Source: Burkholderia multivorans ATCC BAA-247 (lineage in GTDB: Bacteria > Pseudomonadota > Gammaproteobacteria > Burkholderiales > Burkholderiaceae). From it: DNA of 64,000 nt. The stretch spans positions 2,976,001 to 3,040,000 of the forward strand of contig NZ_CP009832.1 of NCBI RefSeq assembly GCF_000959525.1, in the 5' to 3' direction. The notes under the pieces were generated by a model that was not told the origin of the DNA, did no database searches, and saw only the letters and a program-made list of their open reading frames with translations. A program made the translations under genes and the position numbers. Below, piece by piece: positions 25,579 to 33,776 of this stretch (position 1 is its first letter; every line of letters begins with the position of its first letter).

Positions 25579-25667
25579 TTTTTCGAACTTTACTTTTTCG
25601 ATTTCGTTCGTTAAATTTCGAATTCGAACATTTCGTGTTCGATCCATGAACTCGACTCTCGAACGAT
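25579..25667. promoter_or_regulatory. TTCG/CGAA-rich operator-like region upstream of glpD
   Basis: About ten copies of TTCG or CGAA occur within 90 bases, many spaced by 8-11 bases (for example TTTCGAATTCGAACATTTCG at 25616-25635), in an AT-rich island immediately before glpD. GlpR operators in other bacteria are built from TTCG half-sites, so this is probably the GlpR-binding region; it may also reach the divergent lipoprotein gene. Confidence 0.6.
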
Positions 25668-25678
25668 AAGGACAGCAG

Positions 25679-27202
25679 GTGAATCAACCGAATCGCTACG
25701 ATCTGCTCGTCGTCGGCGGCGGCATCAACGGCGCGGGCATCGCGCGCGATGCGGCCGGCCGCGGCCTGTCGGTTTTGCTCTGCGAGCAGGACGATCTCGC
25801 ATCGCACACGTCGTCGGCCAGCACGAAGCTGATTCACGGCGGTCTGCGCTATCTCGAGTACAAGGAATTCGGGCTCGTGCGCAAGGCGCTGCAGGAGCGC
25901 GAGACGCTGCTGCGCGCGGCGCCGCACATCATGTGGCCGCTGCGCTTCGTGATGCCGCACATGCCGAACCTGCGTCCGGCCTGGTTGATCCGCATCGGCC
26001 TGTTCCTCTACGATCACCTCGCGAAACGCGAGCTGCTGCCCGGCTCGCGCGGCATCGACATGCGCCGCCATGCGGCCGGCGCGCCGCTCGTCGATTCGAT
26101 CCGGCGCGGCTTCGTCTATTCGGACGGCTGGGTCGACGATGCGCGCCTCGTCGTGCTGAACGCGCTCGACGCGAAAGAGCGCGGCGCCGAGATCCTCACG
26201 CGCACGAAGCTCGTGTCGGCCGAGCGCCGCAGCGACGAATGGGAAGCGCGGCTGCGGCAGCCGGACGGCGCGATCCGCGTCGTGCGTGCGCGTGCGATCG
26301 CGAACGCGGCCGGCCCGTGGGTCGGCGACGTGCTGCACGGCGCGCTCGGGCGCGGCGCGCATCATAGCGTGCGGCTCGTGAAAGGCAGCCACATCGTCAC
26401 GCGCCGGCTGTTCGATCACGATCACGCCTACATCTTCCAGAACCCCGACAAGCGGATCATCTTCGCGATCCCGTACGAGCGCGACTTCACGCTGATCGGC
26501 ACGACCGACGTCGAATACACGAGCGATCCGGCGCGCGTCGCGATCGATCGCGACGAGACGCAGTATCTGTGCGATTCGATCAACCGCTACTTCAAGCGCA
26601 AGATCTCGCCGGCCGACGTGCACTGGACCTATTCCGGCGTGCGGCCGCTGCTCGAAGACGAAAATGCCGCGAACGCGTCGGCCGTCACGCGCGACTACCG
26701 GCTCGAGATGGACGACGGCGAAGGCGCACCGCTGCTGTCGGTGTTCGGCGGCAAGATTACGACGTTCCGCAAGCTCGCCGAAGAAGCCGGCGACATGCTG
26801 TGCCGCGCGCTCGGCCGCGACGCACCGGCATGGACCGCCGGCGCCCCGCTGCCGGGCGGCGACATCGCGAACGCCAAATTCGATGCGTTCGCCGACGCAT
26901 TCGCGAAGCGCCATCGCTGGCTGCCCGCACCGCTCGCGCGCCGGTATGCGCGCGCGTACGGCACGCGTGCCGCGCGCGTCGTCGGCAATGCGCAGTCGCT
27001 GGCCGATCTCGGCGCCGAGATCGTGCCCGGCCTGTTCGAGGCGGAGCTGCGCTACCTGCGCGATACCGAATGGGCGACCTGCGCGCAGGACGTGCTGTGG
27101 CGCCGCTCGAAGCTCGGGCTGCACGTCGCGCCGGGCACGCTCGACGCGGCGAGCGCCGCGCTCGATGCGTGGTTCGCGGCCGCGCACGCGCCGCACGCGT
27201 GA
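25679..27202 (+). CDS. glpD: Glycerol-3-phosphate dehydrogenase, aerobic
   Basis: Membrane-associated flavoenzyme that oxidises glycerol 3-phosphate to dihydroxyacetone phosphate and feeds ubiquinone. The 507-residue protein opens with the FAD-binding fold YDLLVVGGGINGAGIARDAA (residues 7-26) followed by ASHTSSASTKLIHGGLRYLE, a GlpD signature; FGGKITTFRKLAEEAGD and the C-terminal domain complete it. The start is GTG at 25679, with AAGGA 7 bases upstream. glpK follows after 98 bases. It sits downstream of the TTCG-rich operator region. Confidence 0.94.
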   Translation: MNQPNRYDLLVVGGGINGAGIARDAAGRGLSVLLCEQDDLASHTSSASTKLIHGGLRYLEYKEFGLVRKALQERETLLRAAPHIMWPLRFVMPHMPNLRPAWLIRIGLFLYDHLAKRELLPGSRGIDMRRHAAGAPLVDSIRRGFVYSDGWVDDARLVVLNALDAKERGAEILTRTKLVSAERRSDEWEARLRQPDGAIRVVRARAIANAAGPWVGDVLHGALGRGAHHSVRLVKGSHIVTRRLFDHDHAYIFQNPDKRIIFAIPYERDFTLIGTTDVEYTSDPARVAIDRDETQYLCDSINRYFKRKISPADVHWTYSGVRPLLEDENAANASAVTRDYRLEMDDGEGAPLLSVFGGKITTFRKLAEEAGDMLCRALGRDAPAWTAGAPLPGGDIANAKFDAFADAFAKRHRWLPAPLARRYARAYGTRAARVVGNAQSLADLGAEIVPGLFEAELRYLRDTEWATCAQDVLWRRSKLGLHVAPGTLDAASAALDAWFAAAHAPHA

Positions 27203-27300
27203 TCGATCGCCCGAGCAGTTTGCTTGACCGACGTTGATTCACCGACGCGCCGCGGCATACGGCGCGCATCACAACTAATCCACGGATGGAGATGAGAGAC

Positions 27301-28803
27301 ATGCAGGACCAGTACATCCTCGCGCTCGACCAGGGCACGACGAGCTCCCGCGCGATGCTGTTCGATCGGCAGGGCAATATCGTGTCGATCGCGCAGAAAG
27401 AGTTCGAACAAATCTACCCGCAGCCCGGCTGGGTCGAGCACGACCCGCAGGAAATCTGGTCGACGCAGGCGGGCGTCGCCGCCGAAGCCGTCACGCGCAC
27501 CGGCCTGAACGGCACGTCGATCGCCGCGATCGGCATCACGAACCAGCGCGAGACGACGATCGTCTGGGATCGCGAAACGGGCCAGCCCGTCTACAACGCG
27601 ATCGTCTGGCAGGACCGCCGCACCGCCGACTTCTGCGATTCGCTGAAAAAGCAGGGGCTCGAAGCGAAGGTGCGCGCGAAAACGGGCCTGCCGATCGACT
27701 CGTACTTCTCCGCGACGAAGATCCGCTGGATCCTCGACAACGTGCCGGGCGCGCGCGACAAGGCGCGTCAGGGCAAGCTCGCGTTCGGCACGGTCGACAG
27801 CTGGCTCGTGTGGAACTTCACGAAGCACGAGCTGCACGTGACCGACGTGACGAATGCGTCGCGCACGATGCTGTTCAACATCCATACGCGCCAGTGGGAC
27901 GACGAGTTGCTCGAACTGCTCGACATCCCGCGCAGCATGCTGCCGGAAGTGAAGGCGTCGTCGGAGATCTACGGCCATACGAAAACCACCGTGTTCGCGT
28001 CGAAGATTCCGCTCGCGGGCATCGCGGGCGACCAGCACGCGGCGCTGTTCGGCCAGATGTGCACGACGTCCGGGATGGTGAAGAACACGTACGGCACCGG
28101 CTGCTTCCTGATGATGAATACCGGCGACAAGCCGATCGAGTCGAAGAACAACCTCGTGACGACGATCGCCTGGCAGATCGGCGACGACGTGCAGTACGCG
28201 CTCGAAGGCAGCATCTTCATCGCGGGCGCGGTCGTGCAGTGGCTGCGCGACGGCCTCGGCATCATCAAGACGGCCGCCGAGATCGAAGCGCTCGCCGCGA
28301 GCGTGCCGCACAGCGACGGCGTCTATCTGGTGCCCGCGTTCGCCGGCCTCGGCGCGCCGCACTGGAACGCGCGCGCACGCGGCTCGCTGTTCGGCGTCAC
28401 GCGCGGCACGCGCGACGCGCATCTCGCGCGCGCGGCGCTCGATGCGATCGCGTATCAATCGCTCGACGTGCTGGCCGCGATGGAAGCCGATTCGGGCATC
28501 AGCATCGGCGAGCTGCGCGTCGACGGCGGCGCGAGCGCGAACAACCTGCTGATGCAGTTCCAGGCCGACCTGCTCGGCGTCGATGCGGTGCGTCCGCAGA
28601 TCACCGAAACGACGGCACTCGGCGCCGCGTATCTCGCGGGCCTCGCGATCGGCTACTGGAAGAATCTCGACGAAGTGCGCAGCCAGTGGCAGCTCGATCG
28701 CCGCTTCGCACCGTCGATGCCCAAGCAGCAGGTCGAGCGCTGCATGGCCGGCTGGCAGCGCGCGGTGCGTGCTGCAAAGGCCTGGGCCGACGACGCACAG
28801 TAA
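27301..28803 (+). CDS. glpK: Glycerol kinase
   Basis: Phosphorylates glycerol with ATP to glycerol 3-phosphate. The 500-residue FGGY-family kinase has [13 protein letters not shown] at residues 9-21, the FGGY signature region [15 protein letters not shown], and [17 protein letters not shown] near residue 410. Three ATGs are close together (27286, 27292, 27301); 27301 is chosen because GGAG at 27288 is 9 bases upstream and it gives the family N-terminus. It lies between glpD and glpF in a probable operon. Confidence 0.95.
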   Translation: MQDQYILALDQGTTSSRAMLFDRQGNIVSIAQKEFEQIYPQPGWVEHDPQEIWSTQAGVAAEAVTRTGLNGTSIAAIGITNQRETTIVWDRETGQPVYNAIVWQDRRTADFCDSLKKQGLEAKVRAKTGLPIDSYFSATKIRWILDNVPGARDKARQGKLAFGTVDSWLVWNFTKHELHVTDVTNASRTMLFNIHTRQWDDELLELLDIPRSMLPEVKASSEIYGHTKTTVFASKIPLAGIAGDQHAALFGQMCTTSGMVKNTYGTGCFLMMNTGDKPIESKNNLVTTIAWQIGDDVQYALEGSIFIAGAVVQWLRDGLGIIKTAAEIEALAASVPHSDGVYLVPAFAGLGAPHWNARARGSLFGVTRGTRDAHLARAALDAIAYQSLDVLAAMEADSGISIGELRVDGGASANNLLMQFQADLLGVDAVRPQITETTALGAAYLAGLAIGYWKNLDEVRSQWQLDRRFAPSMPKQQVERCMAGWQRAVRAAKAWADDAQ

Positions 28804-28884
28804 GCGCCGCGTCGCGAACGACACAACAACAACGCCGGCGGACCGCGCATTGCGCGAGTCCGCCGCGATCTACGAGAGACAAAC

Positions 28885-29601
28885 ATGTCACCCTATATCG
28901 CAGAATTCATCGGCACGGCGATCCTCGTGCTGCTCGGCAACGGCGCGGTCGCGAACGTCCTGCTCGCGAAGACCAAAGGCAAAGGCGCCGATCTGATCGT
29001 GATCGTGATGGGATGGGCGATGGCCGTATTCGTCGCCGTCTACGTGACCGCATCGTTCAGCGGCGCGCATCTGAACCCGATCGTCACGATCAGTCTCGCG
29101 CTCGCCGGCAAGTTCCCGTGGGCGAAAGTCGGCGGCTACGTGCTCGCACAGATGCTCGGCGGGATGGCCGGCGCGCTGCTCGTCTGGCTCGCGTATCGCC
29201 AGCACTTCGCGAAGGAAGCCGATGCGGACCTGAAGCTCGCGGTGTTCTGCACCGCGCCCGCGATCCGCAGCGTCACGCATAACGTGCTGACCGAAGCGAT
29301 CTGTACCTTCGTGCTGATCCTCGGCGTGCTCTATCTCGCGTCGCCGCAGGTCGGACTCGGTGCACTCGACGCGCTGCCCGTCGGCCTGCTCGTGCTCGGC
29401 ATCGGCATCTCGCTCGGCGGCCCGACCGGCTATGCGATGAGCCCCGCGCGCGACCTGTCGCCGCGCATCATGCACGCGCTGCTGCCGATCCCCGGCAAGC
29501 GCGACAGCGACTGGCGCTATGCATGGGTGCCGGTGATCGGCCCGCTGCTCGGCGGCGCCGCGGCCGCCGCACTGTATCTGCATCTGCACACGACGGTCTG
29601 A
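28885..29601 (+). CDS. glpF: Aquaporin-family glycerol facilitator with altered NPA motifs
   Basis: A 238-residue channel protein with six membrane helices, expected to let glycerol enter passively before GlpK traps it. The two half-helix motifs are not canonical: the first is HLNPIVT (NPI rather than NPA) and the second is MSPARDLSPR, where the asparagine is a serine. Arg after the second motif, which lines the selectivity filter, is kept. The start ATG 28885 has GAGA 7-10 bases upstream. It follows glpK by 81 bases. Confidence 0.87.
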   Translation: MSPYIAEFIGTAILVLLGNGAVANVLLAKTKGKGADLIVIVMGWAMAVFVAVYVTASFSGAHLNPIVTISLALAGKFPWAKVGGYVLAQMLGGMAGALLVWLAYRQHFAKEADADLKLAVFCTAPAIRSVTHNVLTEAICTFVLILGVLYLASPQVGLGALDALPVGLLVLGIGISLGGPTGYAMSPARDLSPRIMHALLPIPGKRDSDWRYAWVPVIGPLLGGAAAAALYLHLHTTV

Positions 29602-29619
29602 GCGACGTCGTACGTGCGT

Positions 29620-29654
29620 CGAAGCGCGCGGCACACTCGGGGCCGCGCGCTTCG
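29620..29654. terminator. Candidate bidirectional hairpin between convergent genes
   Basis: A perfect 13-bp stem (CGAAGCGCGCGGC / GCCGCGCGCTTCG) with a 9-base loop between glpF and the convergent reductase gene. No T tract on either side. Confidence 0.55.
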
Positions 29655-29709
29655 GCCACGCACCCTCCTTCCCTGCGCCCGGCGCCGCACGCGCCGCGGC
29701 TCCTTCATC

Positions 29710-30945
29710 TCAGCGCAGCAGCGATTTCAGCTTCACGCCGGTGTCCGCGACGTCGGCCGGCGTCACGTCCGCCGCGCGCTCGACGAGCATCCTCGCGACC
29801 CGCATCTCCTTCACCCACGCGGACGCGCAGCCGAATCCGCTCGCCGCGACGAGCCGCGCCTGCGCATCGAAATGGAAGCGGATTTCCGCGTCGTCGTCGA
29901 GCACGCGCGCGACGGTCCGCTCGCCGAGCGCGGGCTCGCCGACGACCTGCAGTTGCGCGTCGTACTGATCGGACCAGAACCAGCGCACGTCGCGATACGG
30001 TTCGCCGGCGCCCAGCATGTTGCGCGCGGCGACGCGCGCCTGCGTCTCGGCGCCGTGCCACGTCTCCTGCCGCACGCGACGTGCCGACCGGCCGCCAGGA
30101 AACACCGCGACGTCGCCGGCCGCGTAAATGCCGCGCGCCGACGTCTCGAGCCTTTCGTCGACGACGATCCCGCGATCGACCGCGAGCCCCGCGTCGCGGG
30201 CGAGTTCGTCCGCCGGCTCGATGCCGATCCCGACGACGACCGTATCGGCGATCAGCATGTCGCCGTCGTCGAGCATGACCGCGAGCGCGCCGCCCGCCGT
30301 GCGCTCGATTGCGACCGGCGCGCGATTGAGCCGGATCGCGACGCCGTGCCGAACGTGCAGCGCATGCACGCGCGCCGCGATCGTGTCCGGCACCGCGCGG
30401 CCGAGCACGCGCGACGCCGCGTCGAGCACGGTCACGCGACAGCCGCGCTGGCGCGCCGACGCCGCGACTTCGAGCCCGATGAATCCGCCGCCGATCAGCA
30501 CGATGCGCGCATCGCGCACGAGCCGCGCGCCGAGCGCCGCGGCGTCGTCGAGCGTGCGCAAGGCGAGCACGCCGTCAAGATCGGCACCGGGAATCGCGAG
30601 GCGCCGCGCGCGGGCGCCGGTCGCCAGCAGCAGCGCGTCGTACGCGAACGCGCGGCCGTCCGACACGCGTATTTCGCGCGCCGCCGGATCGATCCGCTCG
30701 ACGGTTGCGACGATCGGCTCGATCGCGTCCGCACGCCAGGCGTCGCGATCGCGCAGCGCGCATTGCGCGGCACTGCGCTCGCCGGTCAGCACGCCTTTCG
30801 ACAGCGGCGGCCGTTCGTAGGGCAGATGCGGTTCCGCACCGATCAGCACGATGCGCCCGCGCCAGCCGTGTTCGCGCAGCACCTGCGCCGCACGGCCGCC
30901 CGCGTGGCCCGCGCCGACGATCGCCATCACGCGGTCGTTCGTCAT
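29710..30945 (-). CDS. FAD-dependent ferredoxin reductase, MocF-like
   Basis: A 411-residue NAD(P)H:ferredoxin oxidoreductase of the oxygenase-coupled class. FAD-binding motif AIVGAGHAGGRAAQVLR lies at residues 8-24, then ERPPLSKGVL, typical of putidaredoxin-reductase relatives; the NAD(P)H motif is IVLIGGGFIGLEVAASA (~148-164), and AGDVAVFP marks the second FAD site. Its start is 4 bases after the stop of the Rieske ferredoxin gene, so the two are translationally linked. The likely role is passing electrons to that ferredoxin and on to the membrane oxygenase. In rhizobia the same trio is mocDEF. Confidence 0.88.
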   Translation of the reverse strand: MTNDRVMAIVGAGHAGGRAAQVLREHGWRGRIVLIGAEPHLPYERPPLSKGVLTGERSAAQCALRDRDAWRADAIEPIVATVERIDPAAREIRVSDGRAFAYDALLLATGARARRLAIPGADLDGVLALRTLDDAAALGARLVRDARIVLIGGGFIGLEVAASARQRGCRVTVLDAASRVLGRAVPDTIAARVHALHVRHGVAIRLNRAPVAIERTAGGALAVMLDDGDMLIADTVVVGIGIEPADELARDAGLAVDRGIVVDERLETSARGIYAAGDVAVFPGGRSARRVRQETWHGAETQARVAARNMLGAGEPYRDVRWFWSDQYDAQLQVVGEPALGERTVARVLDDDAEIRFHFDAQARLVAASGFGCASAWVKEMRVARMLVERAADVTPADVADTGVKLKSLLR

Positions 30946-30949
30946 GCCG

Positions 30950-31258
30950 TCATACCTCGATCAGCACACGGCCGTCCTCGATCCGCGCGCGATACGTGCG
31001 CAAGCGCTCGCATGCGGGTGCCGACAATGCGCGGCCGTCGCGCACGTCGAAGCGGCCGTTGTGCTTCGGACATTCGATCACGTGGTCGATCACGAGGCCG
31101 TCCGCGAGATGCACGCGTTCGTGCGTGCACATCCCGTCGCTCGCGTACACGTGTCCGTCGATCCGGTAGATCGCGTACGTGCGGCCGTCATGGTCGAAGC
31201 GCACGACGTCCTCGTCGTCGATGTCGTCGAAGCCGACGGCGTCGATCCATTGCGTCAT
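30950..31258 (-). CDS. Rieske-type [2Fe-2S] ferredoxin, MocE-like
   Basis: A 102-residue electron carrier with the Rieske cluster ligands CTHERVHL (Cys, His) and CPKHNGRFD (Cys, His), spaced as in the ferredoxins of multicomponent oxygenases. It lacks a signal peptide and membrane anchor, so it is cytoplasmic. GGAGAC 8 bases before ATG 31258 sets the start. It lies between the oxygenase gene (35 bases upstream) and the reductase gene (4 bases downstream), the order expected for an oxygenase-ferredoxin-reductase operon. Confidence 0.9.
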   Translation of the reverse strand: MTQWIDAVGFDDIDDEDVVRFDHDGRTYAIYRIDGHVYASDGMCTHERVHLADGLVIDHVIECPKHNGRFDVRDGRALSAPACERLRTYRARIEDGRVLIEV

Positions 31259-31293
31259 GATGCGTGTCTCCTTCGTTGGCAGTTGAATGAACG

Positions 31294-32379
31294 TCATGCG
31301 CGCGCCGCATCGGGCACCGGCCGCACGACGTGATGGGACGGATCGCGCGTCTGCCGGATCAGCGCCGGCACGATCTCCGCGTAGGCCGCGAGCGTGCTCG
31401 GATACGGCGGCGGCATGTCGGCCTTCACGGCGTCGTGCAGCTTCGGCAGCGCGTGGAACGGCACCATCGGAAACATGTGATGTTCGACGTGGTAGTTCAT
31501 GTTCCAGTACAGAAAGCGGAACACCGGATTCATCATCACGGTCCGGCAGTTGCGCCGATGATCGAGCACGTTCTCGGGCATGCCCGCGTGCTGCGTGAGC
31601 CCGAAGTAGAGGTACAGCCACGCGCCGTACAGGCTCGGCAAGCCGACATACAGCAGCGGCAGGATCGTTCGCGCATACAGCGCCGCGCCGATCGCGAGCG
31701 CATGGATCGCGAGGTGGATGCGCGCCTCGCGCACGACCTTCGGCCATTCCGATTCGGGCACGTAGGTCTGCTCCTCAGCGTCGAGCCGGCCCGTGAACGC
31801 GGCCGCGATCATCTTGCGCAGCTCGCTCGCGACATGCTTGAGCGCGATCACGTTCAGCGCGAGCGCGAGCCAGTCGGTCGGCTTCGGTGCGGCGATTTCC
31901 GGGTCGCGGCCGACGACGAGCGTGTCCGTGTGATGGCGTGCATGGCTCCAGCGCCACACGGTTGCGCGGCGAAATACCTGGAACGACGCGACCTGATAGA
32001 GCACGTCGTTCATCCAGCGCGTGCGAAATGCGGTGCCATGCCCGCACTCGTGCCAGCGCGAATCGGCCGGGCTGCAGTAGAGCGTGCCGTACAGGAAGAA
32101 CGCCGGAATCGCCCACGCCGAATGCGCGCGCCACGCGAACCATGCGAGCACGCCGCTCGCGACGATCGACGCGTACCAGGTCAGCGTGTCGCGTATCGCG
32201 CGTGCATCGCTGCGCTGCATCAGCTGCTTCATCAGCGGCCGCGGCACCGCGCACCGGTACCACTCGGCATTGACCAGCCCGGCGGCACGCGCGCGCTCGC
32301 CCGCGCCGCCGATCATGCGGTATGCGTGACGGCGTGCCGCCGCGGGGCGCCGGTGCAGGTCGTCGTCGGTATGGGTCAC
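31294..32379 (-). CDS. Membrane fatty-acid-desaturase-type oxygenase, MocD-like
   Basis: A 361-residue integral membrane di-iron enzyme. Histidine boxes are HECGH (in SRWHECGHGTAF), HARHH (in WSHARHHTDT) and HVEHH (in NYHVEHHMFP), with four hydrophobic helices between them. The fold is shared by fatty acid desaturases, AlkB hydroxylases and the rhizopine oxygenase MocD. Linkage to its own Rieske ferredoxin and reductase, and to inositol-type catabolic genes, favours a MocD-like O-demethylating oxygenase over a lipid desaturase. The start is taken as GTG 32379 because GGGAG lies 7 bases upstream; ATGs further upstream have no ribosome-binding site. Confidence 0.82.
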   Translation of the reverse strand: MTHTDDDLHRRPAAARRHAYRMIGGAGERARAAGLVNAEWYRCAVPRPLMKQLMQRSDARAIRDTLTWYASIVASGVLAWFAWRAHSAWAIPAFFLYGTLYCSPADSRWHECGHGTAFRTRWMNDVLYQVASFQVFRRATVWRWSHARHHTDTLVVGRDPEIAAPKPTDWLALALNVIALKHVASELRKMIAAAFTGRLDAEEQTYVPESEWPKVVREARIHLAIHALAIGAALYARTILPLLYVGLPSLYGAWLYLYFGLTQHAGMPENVLDHRRNCRTVMMNPVFRFLYWNMNYHVEHHMFPMVPFHALPKLHDAVKADMPPPYPSTLAAYAEIVPALIRQTRDPSHHVVRPVPDAARA

Positions 32380-32472
32380 GCGTGTCTCCCGATTCTCGTT
32401 CGCCGGCATGCGCACCTTGCGCACCGGCATGGAAGCGAAATTAGGCGACCGCCCTGCCCCGCTCAATCGAAA

Positions 32473-32494
32473 CGTTGACGAAATTTCGCCATCG
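32473..32494. promoter_or_regulatory. LacI-type operator 1, overlapping the regulator's promoter
   Basis: A 22-bp inverted repeat, CGTTGACGAAA paired with TTTCGCCATCG-type right arm (core palindrome CGAAATTTCG). TTGACG (32475-32480) within it can act as -35, with TAGCGT 17 bases on as -10, giving an autoregulated promoter for the LacI gene. It is 94 bases upstream of the divergent oxygenase start, so it may also control that operon. A near-copy is at 33664. Confidence 0.72.
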
Positions 32495-32552
32495 CTTTAG
32501 CGTTGGCGCACAACGCCACGCGATGCTGGCGACGACAACGATGGAGACGACC

Positions 32553-33614
32553 ATGGCCGACCCTTCCGGTCCGCGCTGGCGCAAGCGCACCGCGCGCTTC
32601 GACGAGATCGCCGCGCTCGCGGGTGTCAGCACGACGACCGTCGACCGCGTGCTGAACGAGCGCGGCAGCGTGTCGGCCCGCGCGCGCGAACGCGTGGTGG
32701 CGGCCGCGCGCCAGCTCGGCGTGCCGCGCCAGCTGCCCGACACGCGGCACGGGCTCGTCCACGTCGACGTGCTGTTGCCCGACACCGACGCGCCGTTCTT
32801 CCACCGGCTGCAGCAGGCGCTGCAGCGCTCGCTGCAGATGCTCGACCGGCGCGTCGTCGTGCATCGAACCATCGTCGCCGCCGCCGACGACGCGCGTGCC
32901 GCCGCGCTGATCGAACGTCCCGCATACCGGCGCGCGGCGCTGATCGTCACCGCGCACGACACGCCGCGCGTGCGCGACGCGCTGACCGCCGCGATCGCGC
33001 GCGGCGAGCACGTCGTGACGATGGTGACGGACATCGGCGGCATTGCTCGCGTCCACTATGCGGGCATCGACAACTACCGCGCCGGACGCACGGCCGGCTA
33101 CTACATCGGCCGGCTCGCCGCGCGGCCCGGGCGCGTGCTGCTGCTCGGCGGCCGCATGGCTTACCGCGCGCACGCGCAGCGCATGGCCGGCTGCATGGAT
33201 CAGCTCGGCGAAGCGTTCGGCGCGTTGCGCTGCGACGCGCCGATCGAAACGCTCGACGAGGACGACCGCTGCTACCGCGCGGTCACGAACGCATTGCGCG
33301 CGGGCGACGAGGTCGCCGCAATCTACAACAGCGGTGCCGGGTCGGCCGGCATCGAAGCCGCGCTGCGCAACGCGGGCGCGGCCGGCCGCGTCGTCTGGAT
33401 CGGGCACGAGATGCTCGATCAGCACCGCGCGTATATCGAGGCCGGTTCGATGGACATCGCGATCGACCAGGACCCGGACGGTCAGGCGATCTCCGCGCTG
33501 CAGCACGTGCTGCACGCGTGCGGCATCGTCGAGCAGCGGCCGCCCGCCGACCCCGTCGAATTCCGCGTGTTCTGCGCCGCGAACGTGCGCACGAGCGCGT
33601 ATCTGCCGGCCTGA
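32553..33614 (+). CDS. LacI family transcriptional regulator of the moc-like locus
   Basis: A 353-residue regulator. The N-terminal LacI helix-turn-helix is FDEIAALAGVSTTTVDRVLN (residues ~12-31), with hinge ARERVVAAARQLG; the rest is a periplasmic-binding-protein type I fold that would bind a sugar or cyclitol. The start is ATG 32553 with GGAG 6 bases upstream; upstream ATGs at 32523 and 32541 fall inside the probable leader. It is divergent from the oxygenase operon and followed by three enzyme genes. Two matching 22-bp dyads, one in its own promoter and one before the next gene, are its likely binding sites. Confidence 0.88.
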   Translation: MADPSGPRWRKRTARFDEIAALAGVSTTTVDRVLNERGSVSARARERVVAAARQLGVPRQLPDTRHGLVHVDVLLPDTDAPFFHRLQQALQRSLQMLDRRVVVHRTIVAAADDARAAALIERPAYRRAALIVTAHDTPRVRDALTAAIARGEHVVTMVTDIGGIARVHYAGIDNYRAGRTAGYYIGRLAARPGRVLLLGGRMAYRAHAQRMAGCMDQLGEAFGALRCDAPIETLDEDDRCYRAVTNALRAGDEVAAIYNSGAGSAGIEAALRNAGAAGRVVWIGHEMLDQHRAYIEAGSMDIAIDQDPDGQAISALQHVLHACGIVEQRPPADPVEFRVFCAANVRTSAYLPA

Positions 33615-33663
33615 CGCGGCCGCGCGGCGCGCGTGATGCAGCGCGCGAAAAAATCGACGGCCG

Positions 33664-33685
33664 CGTTGGCGATTTTTCGTCAACG
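33664..33685. promoter_or_regulatory. LacI-type operator 2, upstream of the isomerase/dehydrogenase genes
   Basis: The 22-bp dyad with arms CGTTGGCGA and TCGTCAACG. Read on the minus strand it matches operator 1 (32473) at all but three positions. It ends 91 bases before ATG 33777. Confidence 0.72.
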
Positions 33686-33776
33686 TTCGTCATGCAATGC
33701 GCGCCGCGCGGCCGTACAGTTGGCAGCCATCCAGTTCAACACGGTTCGACACCGGCTCAACGACGGACGGCAGACG

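Noticed and set aside
33517-33537. Palindromic GC-rich hairpins scattered in coding regions as possible regulatory RNAs
   Set aside because: At this GC content short GC stems are frequent by chance; none has a T tract or matching promoter.
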